DNA from: Propionibacterium sp. | Lineage (GTDB): Bacteria > Actinomycetota > Actinomycetes > Propionibacteriales > Propionibacteriaceae | Length of the DNA stretch: 16,684 nt | NCBI GenBank assembly: GCA_012514785.1 | Contig: JAAYZP010000108.1 | Location: 1-16,684, forward strand | Direction of reading: 5' to 3' | Shown here: piece by piece, positions 8,054-15,600 of the stretch | Position numbering within the stretch: position 1 is the stretch's first letter | Layout: every line of letters starts with the position of its first letter | Notes under the pieces: generated by a model | The model's input: the letters and a program-made list of their open reading frames with translations, nothing else | Told to the model about the DNA's origin: nothing | Database searches by the model: none | Made by a program: the position numbers and the translations under genes

Positions 8054-9178
8054 TTACGAGTCCACCGAGGGTAATGAAAATCCGAGTTTTTCCACGGCCT
8101 CTTCGATGATGGCCGGAGCGGTCGCGAGATTGACGCGGACCCACTGCGAATACTGGCTGCCGAAGTCGTCGCCGAAGTTGAACCGGACGCGGGCTTCCTC
8201 GTGGAAATGGCGGCCGGGATGCGCGAGGCCGAGCGGGGTGCAGTCGAGCCAGGCGAGGTAGGTGCCCCGCGACGGTTCGTAGCGGAGTGCGGGGAGGCGT
8301 TCGTCGACCAGGCGGGCGAAGAGCCGCTTGTTCGCCTCGATCTCCGCCTGGGCCTCGACGATCCAGTCGCGGGCGCCGTCGAGCCCGGCCGTGTGCGCGA
8401 TGACCCCGAGGTGGCTCGTCGCCTCGCCGACGAGGTCGGGCATCGAGCGCAGGGCCGGGAGCGAGTCGGGGCTGGCGGCGAGCAGTCCGGCCTTGAGACC
8501 GGCGAGGTTGAACGCCTTGGCCTCGGAGGTGGACAGGATCGCCTTCCCGACGTTCTCGAGCGCGAGGTAGGGCGTGAACTCGGGCCCGTTGAACGGCGCG
8601 TGGACCTCGTCGACGATGACCGTCACGTCGTGCGCCCGGGCGAGTTCGGCGACCTGCTCGAGCTCGGCCCGGGTGAAGACGGTGCCGTTGGGGTTGTGGG
8701 GCGAGCAGAGCAGGTAGGCGCGGGCGCCGTCGGCGAAGGCGCGGGCGAGGCGCTCGAGGTCGAGGCGGTCGTCGACGAGCGGCACCTCGACGGGGCGGCG
8801 GCCGGTGGCGTCGATGATGGAGCGGAACGGCGGGTAGATGGGCGGGTTGAACACGACGCCGTCGCCGGGATCCGTGGCGGCTTCGAGCGCGTGGCGCATG
8901 CCCTGCATGACGTCGCCGGAGGTGCGGAACGTCGACGGGTCGGCGTCCCAGCCCCAGCGCCAGCTGGCGAAGTCGGCGTAGGCCTCCTCGTAGATGGGCT
9001 GCTCCGGGTAGCCGGTGTCGCCGTCGGCGATCGCCCTAGTGAGAGCCTCGGTGACGGCTTCGGGCATGCGGGTGTCCATCTCGGCCACGAACATCGGGAT
9101 CACGTCCGGCTCCCAGCGGGTCCATTTGATGGAGGTGCGGCGGCGGAGCTCGTCGATGGTGAGGTCGAAGATGGTCAT
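8054..9178 (-). CDS. MalY/PatB-family PLP-dependent C-S lyase (cystathionine beta-lyase-like aminotransferase)
   Basis: A 374-residue fold-type I PLP enzyme. Visible features: the MalY/PatB-type N-terminus MTIFDLTIDELRRRTSIKW and a PMFVAEMDTRMPEAV stretch (family: P.WVADMDF), GDTGYPEQP, SPHNPNGTVF at 159-168 with Asn162, VDEVHAPF with Asp190 expected to contact the pyridine nitrogen, STSEAKAFNLAGLKAG with Lys221 as the predicted Schiff-base lysine, and a C-terminal VRVNLATA segment carrying the expected carboxylate-binding arginine. Family members cleave C-S bonds of cystathionine, cysteine or related thioethers to a thiol, pyruvate and ammonia; in E. coli MalY also represses the maltose regulon. 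The ATG at 9178 overlaps the upstream stop as ATGA and has AGGAG four bases before it; the open frame upstream is antisense-quality sequence and is not part of the gene. It ends in TAA, 50 bp before the FHA start. Family is confident; the exact substrate is not. Confidence 0.92.
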   Translation of the reverse strand: MTIFDLTIDELRRRTSIKWTRWEPDVIPMFVAEMDTRMPEAVTEALTRAIADGDTGYPEQPIYEEAYADFASWRWGWDADPSTFRTSGDVMQGMRHALEAATDPGDGVVFNPPIYPPFRSIIDATGRRPVEVPLVDDRLDLERLARAFADGARAYLLCSPHNPNGTVFTRAELEQVAELARAHDVTVIVDEVHAPFNGPEFTPYLALENVGKAILSTSEAKAFNLAGLKAGLLAASPDSLPALRSMPDLVGEATSHLGVIAHTAGLDGARDWIVEAQAEIEANKRLFARLVDERLPALRYEPSRGTYLAWLDCTPLGLAHPGRHFHEEARVRFNFGDDFGSQYSQWVRVNLATAPAIIEEAVEKLGFSLPSVDS

Positions 9179-10314
9179 GGGTCTCCTGGGATGGGCAGGT
9201 TGGAGGCGACGCCGAGCAGCCAGGTGAGCAGGCCGTCGACGGCGCCGGGCGCGATGGCCTGCGTCGTGATGAGCGCGACGGAGTCGCCGCCGAACCATAG
9301 CCGGTCGAACGGCGGGGCGGACTCGAACTGCTCGCGGACCTGGGGCCGGAGGATCTGGCGGGCCCCGGCTTCGTCGTCGGTCTTGATCCGCCAGGCGTAG
9401 TCGAACGAGGCGTCGCCGATCTCGACGTCGCCCCCGCCCATGAGCTCGGCCAGCACCTGGTCGTCCTTGTGGATGGTGACCTCCGGCAGCCTCACGCCCG
9501 GGATGCGGACGCCGACGACGTTGCGCAGCGGGGCGGCGCTGAAGCCGAAGACGGGCAGGTCGCCGAACTTGCCGACGAAGCCGTGCCCCTCGGGCGCGAC
9601 CGGCAGCCGGTACTTCGTGCGGGAGTGGATCTCCTTGGCCGTGGAGAAGAGCCACTGCCGCTCAGCGCTCCAGGTGCGCCAGGCCTCGGTGGAGGTGCCG
9701 AACTGGTGGCGCTGCGTCGCGATCGTGCCGGGGCGCGGCGTCGGTGGCTGCCGCACGGGCAGCGCGCGGCCCGCGCCGACGGCTGCGAGCACGCGGGCGG
9801 GGATGGCGTCGACGATGCGGTGCAGGATGGTGAGGTACTCGTCGAGGTCCGGCTTCGTGAGCTCGCGGCGGGTGCTGAAGAGGATGGAGTCGTGTTCGAA
9901 CCAGAGGTTCTCGAACTCGACGCGGCGCAGTTGGTCGGACACAGCGCCGGTGAGCGCGTCGCGGGCGAAGGCGCTGGAGGTGGAGACGGCCTGCCATTCG
10001 AGGTCGAAGTCGGCGCCGAGGGAGACGGAGGTGCCCTCGATGGTGGCAAGCACGGGTGCGACGGTGAGCGCCGGGAACTGGGCCCCCGGGACGCGGAGGG
10101 CAACGACGTCGAACCCTCCCCAGGGATCGCTGCCGCCGGTGGTGCGGAAGCCGAAGCAGGGGTACTCGCCGAAGCGGCCCTCGAACGCGATGGGGACGTC
10201 GCGCATCACGCCCTTGCGCAGGCCGCCGCCGTTGAAGCGTCGGAGGATCTGGGCCCATCCGCGATGAAACAGCCATGAGCGGCTGCGCGCCCAATGCTCC
10301 CACTCAGCTTCCAT
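9175..10314 (-). CDS. Conserved hypothetical protein with tandem duplicated domain
   Basis: 379 residues, with no signal peptide or membrane segment. The protein is an internal duplication. Half A (about 1-175) and half B (about 207-375) share the order W..W...R.WLF, then a small beta motif (IAFEGRFGEYPCFGF versus GFVGKFGDLPVFGF), then VVALRVPGAQFPALTV versus VVGVRIPGVRLPEVTI, then a D/F..E/A-W segment (FDLEWQAVSTSSAFARDAL versus FDYAWRIKTDDEAGARQIL), then F..LWF..DS, and a closing helix ending in IP/LP. The halves are joined by a Pro-rich linker (186-206). The VxLRxP / F-x-R / A-x-x-L layout resembles the DUF3137-like family of actinobacterial hypothetical proteins, but I cannot confirm membership. 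ATG at 10314 has only a poor upstream Shine-Dalgarno. Its TGA overlaps the MalY/PatB start (ATGA), so the two are probably translationally coupled. Function unknown. Confidence 0.85.
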   Translation of the reverse strand: MEAEWEHWARSRSWLFHRGWAQILRRFNGGGLRKGVMRDVPIAFEGRFGEYPCFGFRTTGGSDPWGGFDVVALRVPGAQFPALTVAPVLATIEGTSVSLGADFDLEWQAVSTSSAFARDALTGAVSDQLRRVEFENLWFEHDSILFSTRRELTKPDLDEYLTILHRIVDAIPARVLAAVGAGRALPVRQPPTPRPGTIATQRHQFGTSTEAWRTWSAERQWLFSTAKEIHSRTKYRLPVAPEGHGFVGKFGDLPVFGFSAAPLRNVVGVRIPGVRLPEVTIHKDDQVLAELMGGGDVEIGDASFDYAWRIKTDDEAGARQILRPQVREQFESAPPFDRLWFGGDSVALITTQAIAPGAVDGLLTWLLGVASNLPIPGDP

Positions 10315-10408
10315 GCGGGCCAGTGTATTGCGTGCCCCGCGCCACCCGCTGTTTGGGCCAGCTGCGCCACCAGCGTCGGGTCAGTATCAGTTCGGGCCGC
10401 AACGTACG

Positions 10409-10466
10409 ACCGGTGAAAACGGCCACATAAGCTCGTATGGAGGGGTATGTGGCCGTTTTCGCCGGT
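10409..10466. terminator. Long near-perfect inverted repeat, probable bidirectional terminator
   Basis: Arms 10409-10429 and 10446-10466 match at 20 of 21 positions around a 16-nt loop. The inner 15 bp are perfect: GAAAACGGCCACATA pairs with TATGTGGCCGTTTTC. The A-tract on one side and T-tract on the other give a GC-containing stem followed by TTTTC on either strand, as in a bidirectional intrinsic terminator. It begins 6 nt after the TGA of the minus-strand gene at 10473, fitting termination of that transcript, and lies about 95 nt before the next minus-strand start. The long arms could also mark a dispersed palindromic repeat. Confidence 0.65.
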
Positions 10467-10472
10467 TGAAAT

Positions 10473-11348
10473 TCAGGCAGTCCCCGGATCGAGCCGCCCG
10501 AAGCGCCAGCCGCCGTCCTCGAGCCGGCCGAAGTCGTGCGGCGCGGCGTCGGTCACGAAGTCGCGCAGGCGAGGGTCGAGCGCGACGATGTTCTGCCCGC
10601 CCCACACCTGGGTGGTGCTGGCGCCGAGGTAGCCGTCGGGCTCCTTGCCGGTGAGGGCGAGCAGGTCGCCGTTCTCGCCCACCTCGACCCGGGCGATCGG
10701 GTGGTCGCCCACCATCCGGGAGACGACGACCACGCGGTTCGGCACCGGCCGCTCGCCGGGGCCCACCATCGGGAAGAGGTTCTCGGCACGCTCGATGTCG
10801 TAGACGGCAAGCGGGCGGGTGCGGTAGGCCTCCAGCAGGGGGCTGGTGCCGTCGAAGTCGATGCGGGTGACCTCGGCGGCGGTCAGGTAGGTGAAGGTGC
10901 GCAGTGCGACGGTGCCCTCGTCGGTGACCATGCGGTCGAAGTCCGGGCCCCGCCCGGAGAGGCTCATCACCCCGCCCTGGATGCGGGTGTCCGCGAGGAG
11001 GGGCTCGGAGGTGGACCAGGTCGCGCCGACAGGCCAGGGGGTGCGGTTCTGCTCCACCTCGGAGCGCACCACGTTCTGCAGCCCGATGAGGGCCGCGCCG
11101 GCCTGCTCCGCGAGCACGGAGACCGTCACCTCGTGGGGGTCGTCCCACAGCGTGATGCGTTCGAGCCCGGCGGTGGCCATCGTCGCCACCTCGACCCCTC
11201 CCACCCGATGCCGCCACTCCAGCACCATGACCGCCCCGCCGATCCGCTCCTCGAACACCCGCGGCTGCACGCCCAGGTGACGGGTGAGGTGTTGGAAGAC
11301 GACGCCGGAGCCGGGACGCAGCCGGACGCCGCCGGAAGGCGCGGTCAT
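10473..11348 (-). CDS. Hypothetical protein, possible suppressor-of-fused (SUFU)-like domain
   Basis: 291 residues, soluble. The first 160 residues have features that recall bacterial suppressor-of-fused domain proteins: a hydrophobic strand VMVLEWRH, the segment VEVATMATAGLERITLWDD (a short 'T.GL' turn followed by an acidic stretch), a helix SVLAEQAGAALIGLQNVV, and PWPVGATWSTSEPLLADTRIQGGVM. The C-terminal third (about 200-285) has a separate beta-rich stretch (VPNRVVVVSRMVGDHPIARVEV, QVWGGQNIVALDPRL) that I do not recognise. SUFU-type proteins in bacteria are poorly characterised; some act as immunity proteins in polymorphic toxin loci, but no toxin gene is visible here. ATG at 11348 has AAGGAA eight bases upstream. 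An 8-codon open frame (11371-11345) lies just upstream and its stop overlaps this start as ATGA, which could couple initiation. The gene follows the oxidoreductase by 44 bp. The SUFU assignment is tentative; the gene itself is solid. Confidence 0.8.
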   Translation of the reverse strand: MTAPSGGVRLRPGSGVVFQHLTRHLGVQPRVFEERIGGAVMVLEWRHRVGGVEVATMATAGLERITLWDDPHEVTVSVLAEQAGAALIGLQNVVRSEVEQNRTPWPVGATWSTSEPLLADTRIQGGVMSLSGRGPDFDRMVTDEGTVALRTFTYLTAAEVTRIDFDGTSPLLEAYRTRPLAVYDIERAENLFPMVGPGERPVPNRVVVVSRMVGDHPIARVEVGENGDLLALTGKEPDGYLGASTTQVWGGQNIVALDPRLRDFVTDAAPHDFGRLEDGGWRFGRLDPGTA

Positions 11349-11392
11349 GGGTGGGTTTCCTTGTCGATCATGGCCCCAGCCTACGGCCGGCC

Positions 11393-12418
11393 CTACCGGA
11401 GGTCATCCGGGCGCACGAGCCTGCCGGTCTGCGCGGCCAGCGCGATCGCGGCGCTGAGCCGGACGGTGCGCACCCCCTCCGCCGCGTCGACGGAGGAGGG
11501 CCGGGATTCGCGGATCGAGGCGAGGATGTCGCGCCACTGGTTGACGTGCCCGCCGATCCCGATCGCCATCGGCTCGGCGGCGCCGCTGGTGCGCTCCGCG
11601 GCAGCGGTCCCGGCGGGGCGGGGCGCGTCGTGGTCCCAGCTGAGGATCTCGCCCTGGCCGAGGACGATCTCGCCGCGGTCGAAGTTGAGCGCGATCGTCG
11701 CGGGGAAGCCCGGCGGGGTGGCCGTCGTGATGCTGAGCAGGCCGAGTGCGCCGCCCGCGAACGAGAGCGTCGCGACGAAGGTGTCGGCGGCCTCGATGTC
11801 GTGCGCGACGGTAGCCGCCTGGGCCGTGACCGCCTCGACGGGGCCGGCGAGCCAACGCAGGAGGTCGATGTTGTGGACGCCCTGGTTGTCGAGCGCGCTG
11901 CCGCCGCTGGCGGTGAGGCCTCGCCACGCGGCGGAGGCGTAGTAGGCGGCGTCGCGCCACCAGTGCACGTGGGTGCGGGCGAGCCGCAGCTCACCCAGCT
12001 CGCCGGCGTCGAGCATCGCGCGCACCGCGAGGTGTTCGGGTTCGAAGCGCCGCTGGGAGATCACCGAGACCTGCCGGCCCCGCTCTTCCGCGAGCGCCGC
12101 GACCTGCTCCGCCTCTGCCACGGTGAGCGTGAACGGCTTCTCCACGACGACGTGTTTGCCCGCCTCCAGCGCGGCCAGGGCCTGCTGCCCGTGCTGGTCG
12201 CTGGGTGTGCAGAGGACGACGACGTCGACGTCGTCGCGGCCCAGCAGCGCGTCGCGGGCGACGTGGGCCGCCTCACCCCACCCCGCCGACGCTGCGAGCC
12301 CCGGCGAGGACCCGGTGAACGCCGTCAGCTCCGCCTCGTCCCGCAGCTCGTGCAGCGCGGCCGCGTGCTGCTCACCGATCACGCCCATCCCGAGCAGACC
12401 CACCCTGATTCGATCCAT
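11393..12418 (-). CDS. Gfo/Idh/MocA-family NAD(P)-dependent oxidoreductase
   Basis: 341 residues. The N-terminus holds a Rossmann nucleotide-binding motif (IRVGLLGMGVIGEQHA, Gly-rich at 8-15). It is followed by DVDVVVLCTPSDQHGQQALAALEAGKHVVVEKPFTLT with the family signature EKP at 93-95 (Lys94 expected catalytic) and RRFEPEH. The C-terminal alpha/beta domain begins with GELRLARTHVHWWRD and contains WRGLTASGGSALDNQGVHNIDLLRWL, where His182 and Asp185 match the conserved G-H-x-x-D pair. The family oxidises or reduces sugars, inositols and other polyols; the substrate cannot be read from sequence. The start is ATG 12418 with AAGGAG four bases upstream (12428-12423); the frame stays open upstream into the ileS leader, which should be ignored. 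It is divergent from ileS and likely co-transcribed with the downstream SUFU-like gene (44-bp gap). It ends in TAG. Confidence 0.92.
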   Translation of the reverse strand: MDRIRVGLLGMGVIGEQHAAALHELRDEAELTAFTGSSPGLAASAGWGEAAHVARDALLGRDDVDVVVLCTPSDQHGQQALAALEAGKHVVVEKPFTLTVAEAEQVAALAEERGRQVSVISQRRFEPEHLAVRAMLDAGELGELRLARTHVHWWRDAAYYASAAWRGLTASGGSALDNQGVHNIDLLRWLAGPVEAVTAQAATVAHDIEAADTFVATLSFAGGALGLLSITTATPPGFPATIALNFDRGEIVLGQGEILSWDHDAPRPAGTAAAERTSGAAEPMAIGIGGHVNQWRDILASIRESRPSSVDAAEGVRTVRLSAAIALAAQTGRLVRPDDLR

Positions 12419-12465
12419 GACTCTCCTTCGACGCGGACAATCTACGCGGGCGTCGTCGGCTTCGT

Positions 12466-12494
12466 TTGAGCTTCGCGGCTTCGCGTCGCATAAT
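12466..12494 (+). promoter_or_regulatory. Predicted sigma-70-type promoter of ileS
   Basis: TTGAGC (12466-12471) and CATAAT (12489-12494) are separated by exactly 17 nt. The -10 matches TATAAT at five of six positions, and the -35 matches TTGA. Transcription would start near 12500-12502, immediately before the T-box stem I. The match is notable in a region this GC-rich. Confidence 0.6.
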
Positions 12495-12500
12495 TGGGGG

Positions 12501-12678
12501 CGTCGTCGCAAGGCAATGATGGGGCCATCACCCCGGAGTCGTCGGAAGAACAGCCCACCGGCCCAGTAGAACCGGCAGCGTCGAAGTGCAAGAAGTGGAG
12601 CGTTCGCGCTCAAGGAGGGTGGTACCGCGGGCCCCGGCTCGTCCCTTCGTCCAGGACGAACTGACGAAGGGACCGAGG
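12501..12678 (+). promoter_or_regulatory. T-box riboswitch of ileS (actinobacterial translational type, ultrashort stem I)
   Basis: The canonical T-box sequence AGGGTGGTACCGCG lies at 12616-12629. Its TGGT pairs with the ACCA end of uncharged tRNA-Ile. Upstream, GGGG-CCATCA-CCCC (12521-12534) is a very short stem I with the isoleucine codon ATC (12527-12529) in its loop as specifier. The segment 12546-12576 carries AGTAGAA and CCGG repeats suggesting the stem II S-turn and IIA/B elements. Stem III is GAGCG-TTCG-CGCTC (12598-12611). The antisequestrator can form when AGGG (12616-12619) pairs with CCCT (12643-12646) and GCGGG (12627-12631) pairs with CTCGT (12638-12642). There is no T-run before the ATG; the alternative hairpin hides the ribosome binding site, so control should be at translation initiation: uncharged tRNA-Ile opens the site, charged tRNA closes it. 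This matches ileS T-boxes described in actinobacteria. Confidence 0.93.
12638..12678 (+). promoter_or_regulatory. Sequestrator hairpin covering the ileS ribosome binding site
   Basis: GTCCCTTCGTC (12641-12651) pairs perfectly with GACGAAGGGAC (12663-12673) around an 11-nt loop. The stem extends by CTC/GAG (12638-12640 with 12675-12677) past a bulged C. The right arm contains AAGGGA (12667-12672), the likely Shine-Dalgarno 6-7 nt before ATG 12679. The left arm is also needed for the antisequestrator, so the two structures are mutually exclusive. Confidence 0.85.
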
Positions 12679-15600
12679 ATGACGTACCGCGCTGTGGACA
12701 CCCAGGTGGATTTCCCCGCGCTCGAGCACGAGGTGCTGGGGCTGTGGGACGAGCAGGGAACCTTCGAGAAGTCGATCGAGCGCACCAAGGACGCCGAGAC
12801 CTGGACGTTCTACGAGGGCCCCCCGACGGCGAACGGCATGCCCGGCACGCACCACATCGAGGCTCGCGTCTTCAAGGACCTCTTCCCCCGGTACAAGACC
12901 ATGCGCGGCTACTGCGTCGACCGCAAGGCCGGCTGGGACTGCCACGGCCTGCCGGTGGAGCTCGCCGTCGAGAAGGAGCTCGGCTTCTCCGGCAAGGCCG
13001 ACATCGAGGCCTACGGCATCGAGGCGTTCAACGAGCAGTGCCGCACCTCGGTGCTGCGGCACGTCGACGCGTTCACCGAGCTCACCAACCGCATGGGCTA
13101 CTGGTTCAACCTCGACGACGCCTACGTGACGATGTCGACGCCGTACATCGAGTCGGTGTGGTGGTCGCTGAAGCAGATCCACGAGAAGGGGCTGCTCGAG
13201 GAGGACTACCGCGTCGCGCCGTACTGCCCGCGCTGCGGCACCGGGCTGAGCGACCACGAGCTCGCGCAGGGCTACGAGGACATCACCGACCCGTCGATCT
13301 ACGTCCGCTTCCCGCTCACCTCCGGCCCGCTGGCCGGCGACGTCGACCTACTCGTCTGGACCACGACGCCGTGGACGCTCGTCTCCAACACCGCCGTGGC
13401 GGTGCACCCCGAGGTGACCTACGTCGTCGTGACGCACCCCGAACAGCGCCCCGTCGTGGTGACCGAGCCGCTCGTGGAGCAGGTGCTGGGCGAGGAGTGG
13501 GAGCTCACGGGCCAGCGGTTCACCGGCACGGAGCTCGAGCGCTGGCAGTACCAGCGCCCCTTCGAGCTCGTCTCCTTCGAGGGCCCCCACCTGGGCACCG
13601 CCACTGCCGATGCACACATCGTCGTGCTCGCCGACTACGTCACCACCGACGACGGCACCGGCCTCGTGCACCAGGCGCCCGCGTTCGGCGCCGACGACAT
13701 GGCCGTGTGCCGCGCGTACGGGCTGCCGTTCGTCAACCCGATCCGCCCCGACGGCCACTTCGAGGCCGACGTGCCGCTGGTGGGCGACACGTTCTTCAAG
13801 GACGCCGACCCCCGGCTCGTGCAGGATCTCGAGGAGCGCGGGCTGCTGTTCCGCTCGCTCGACTACGAGCACTCCTACCCGCACTGCTGGCGTTGCCACA
13901 CGCCGCTGATCTACTACGCGATGCCGTCGTGGTACGTGCGCACCACGCAGCGCAAGGAGCGCCTCCTGGAGGAGAACGAGGGCACCAACTGGTACCCCGA
14001 GAACGTCAAGCACGGCCGCTACGGCGACTGGCTGAACAACAACATCGACTGGGCGCTCTCGCGCAGCCGCTACTGGGGCACGCCGCTGCCGATCTGGCGC
14101 TGCGAGGACAACCACCAGGTGTGCGTCGGTTCGCTGGCCGAGCTCTCGGAGCTCACCGGCACCGACCAGTCGGAGCTCGACCCGCACCGCCCGTTCGTCG
14201 ACGACATCACCTTCGACTGCCCCACCTGCGGCCAGGAATCGAGGCGCGTGCCCGAGGTGATCGACGCCTGGTACGACTCGGGCTCGATGCCGTTCGCGCA
14301 GTGGGGCTACCCGCATGCGCCCGGCTCCGAGCGAGTGTTCGAGGAGAACTACCCCGCCGACTTCATCTGCGAGGCCATCGACCAGACCCGCGGCTGGTTC
14401 TACTCGCTGATGGCCGTCGGCACGATGGTGTTCGACCAGTCGTCGTACAAGAACGTCGTCTGCCTCGGCCACATCCTCGCCGACGACGGCCGCAAGATGA
14501 GCAAGAACCTCGGCAACATCCTGGAGCCGATCCCGCTGATGGACCGCCACGGCGCCGACGCGGTGCGCTGGTTCATGGCCTGCTCCGGCTCCCCGTGGAG
14601 CGCGCGACGCGTCGGCCACCAGTCGATCGAGGAGACCGTCCGCAAGGTGCTCATCACCTACTGGAACACGGTCTCCTTCCAGTCGCTGTACGCCCGCACG
14701 AGCGAGTGGAGCCCGACGGGCACCGCACCCGCCGTCGCGGACCGGCACGTGCTCGACCGCTGGTTGATGAGCTCCGCGCACGAGCTGATCCGCGACGTCA
14801 CGAAGTCGCTGGACAACTTCGATACCCAGCGGGCCGGCACGCTGGTCAGCACCTTCGTCGAGTTGCTGTCCAACTGGTACGTGCGGCGCTCGCGTCGTCG
14901 GTTCTGGACCGGCGACGAGGGCGCGCTGTGGACGCTGCACGAGGTGCTGTCGATCGTGACCCGCCTGATGGCGCCGATCACGCCGTTCGTCACCGAGCGC
15001 GTGTGGCAGGACCTCTTCGTCGCCACCGATCCCGAGGGCCCGCAGTCGGTGCATCTCGCGACGTGGCCGGAGCTGGACGAGTCGCTGATCGACGAGGAAC
15101 TCGGCCGGTCCATGGCCGTCACGCGGCGCGCGGTCGAGCTCGGCCGCGCCGCCCGCGCGGAGTCGAAGGTGAAGATCCGGCAGGCGCTGAAGCGGATGCT
15201 CGTGCCGTCGACGATCCACACCCACCTCACGCCGGAGCTGATGGAGGAGATCAAGCAGGAGCTGAACATCCTGGAGGTCGAGACGTTCGCGGAGGCGGGC
15301 GACATCGTCGACGTCTTCGCCAAGGGCAATTTCCGCAACCTGGGCAAGCGGTTCGCGAAGCGCACACCGCTGGTGGCGAACGCGATCGCCGAGGCCGACG
15401 CTGCGGCGCTGGCGGATGCACTGCAGGCGGACGGGAAGGCGACGGTGGTCGTCGAGGGCGAGGAGGTCGAGGTGGGGCCGGATGACGTGCTGCTCACCGA
15501 GCGCCCCCGCGAGGGCTGGAGCGTGGTCAACGAGCAGGGCGAGACGGTGGCGCTGGACCTCGAACTGACCCCGGAGCTCGTGCGCTCGGGTCAGGTGCGC

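Noticed and set aside
8030..8060. Small imperfect hairpin (CTTCGTCTAACGAGAAG) between the C-S lyase and FHA genes
   Set aside because: The stem needs a bulge and has few pairs and no T-run; not credible as a terminator.
9179..9655. N-terminal extension of the MalY/PatB frame
   Set aside because: The extension is Arg-rich shadow of the duplicated-domain gene; the family N-terminus begins at MTIFDLTIDEL, with AGGAG before it.
12439..12467. Possible minus-strand promoter for the oxidoreductase (TAGATT as -10)
   Set aside because: No acceptable -35 sits at 16-18 nt; the hexamer alone is not enough.
12419..12613. N-terminal extension of the oxidoreductase
   Set aside because: It would run into the divergent ileS leader; the Rossmann motif begins three residues after ATG 12418, which has AAGGAG upstream.
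12586..12678. Upstream GTG extension of ileS
   Set aside because: The frame is open, but this DNA is the T-box stem III, T-box sequence and sequestrator. IleRS homologues start at the MTYRAVD position, with AAGGGA just before the ATG.
13348..15225. A 625-codon minus-strand frame antisense to ileS
   Set aside because: It shows the same composition artefact, opposite a gene with clear synthetase motifs.
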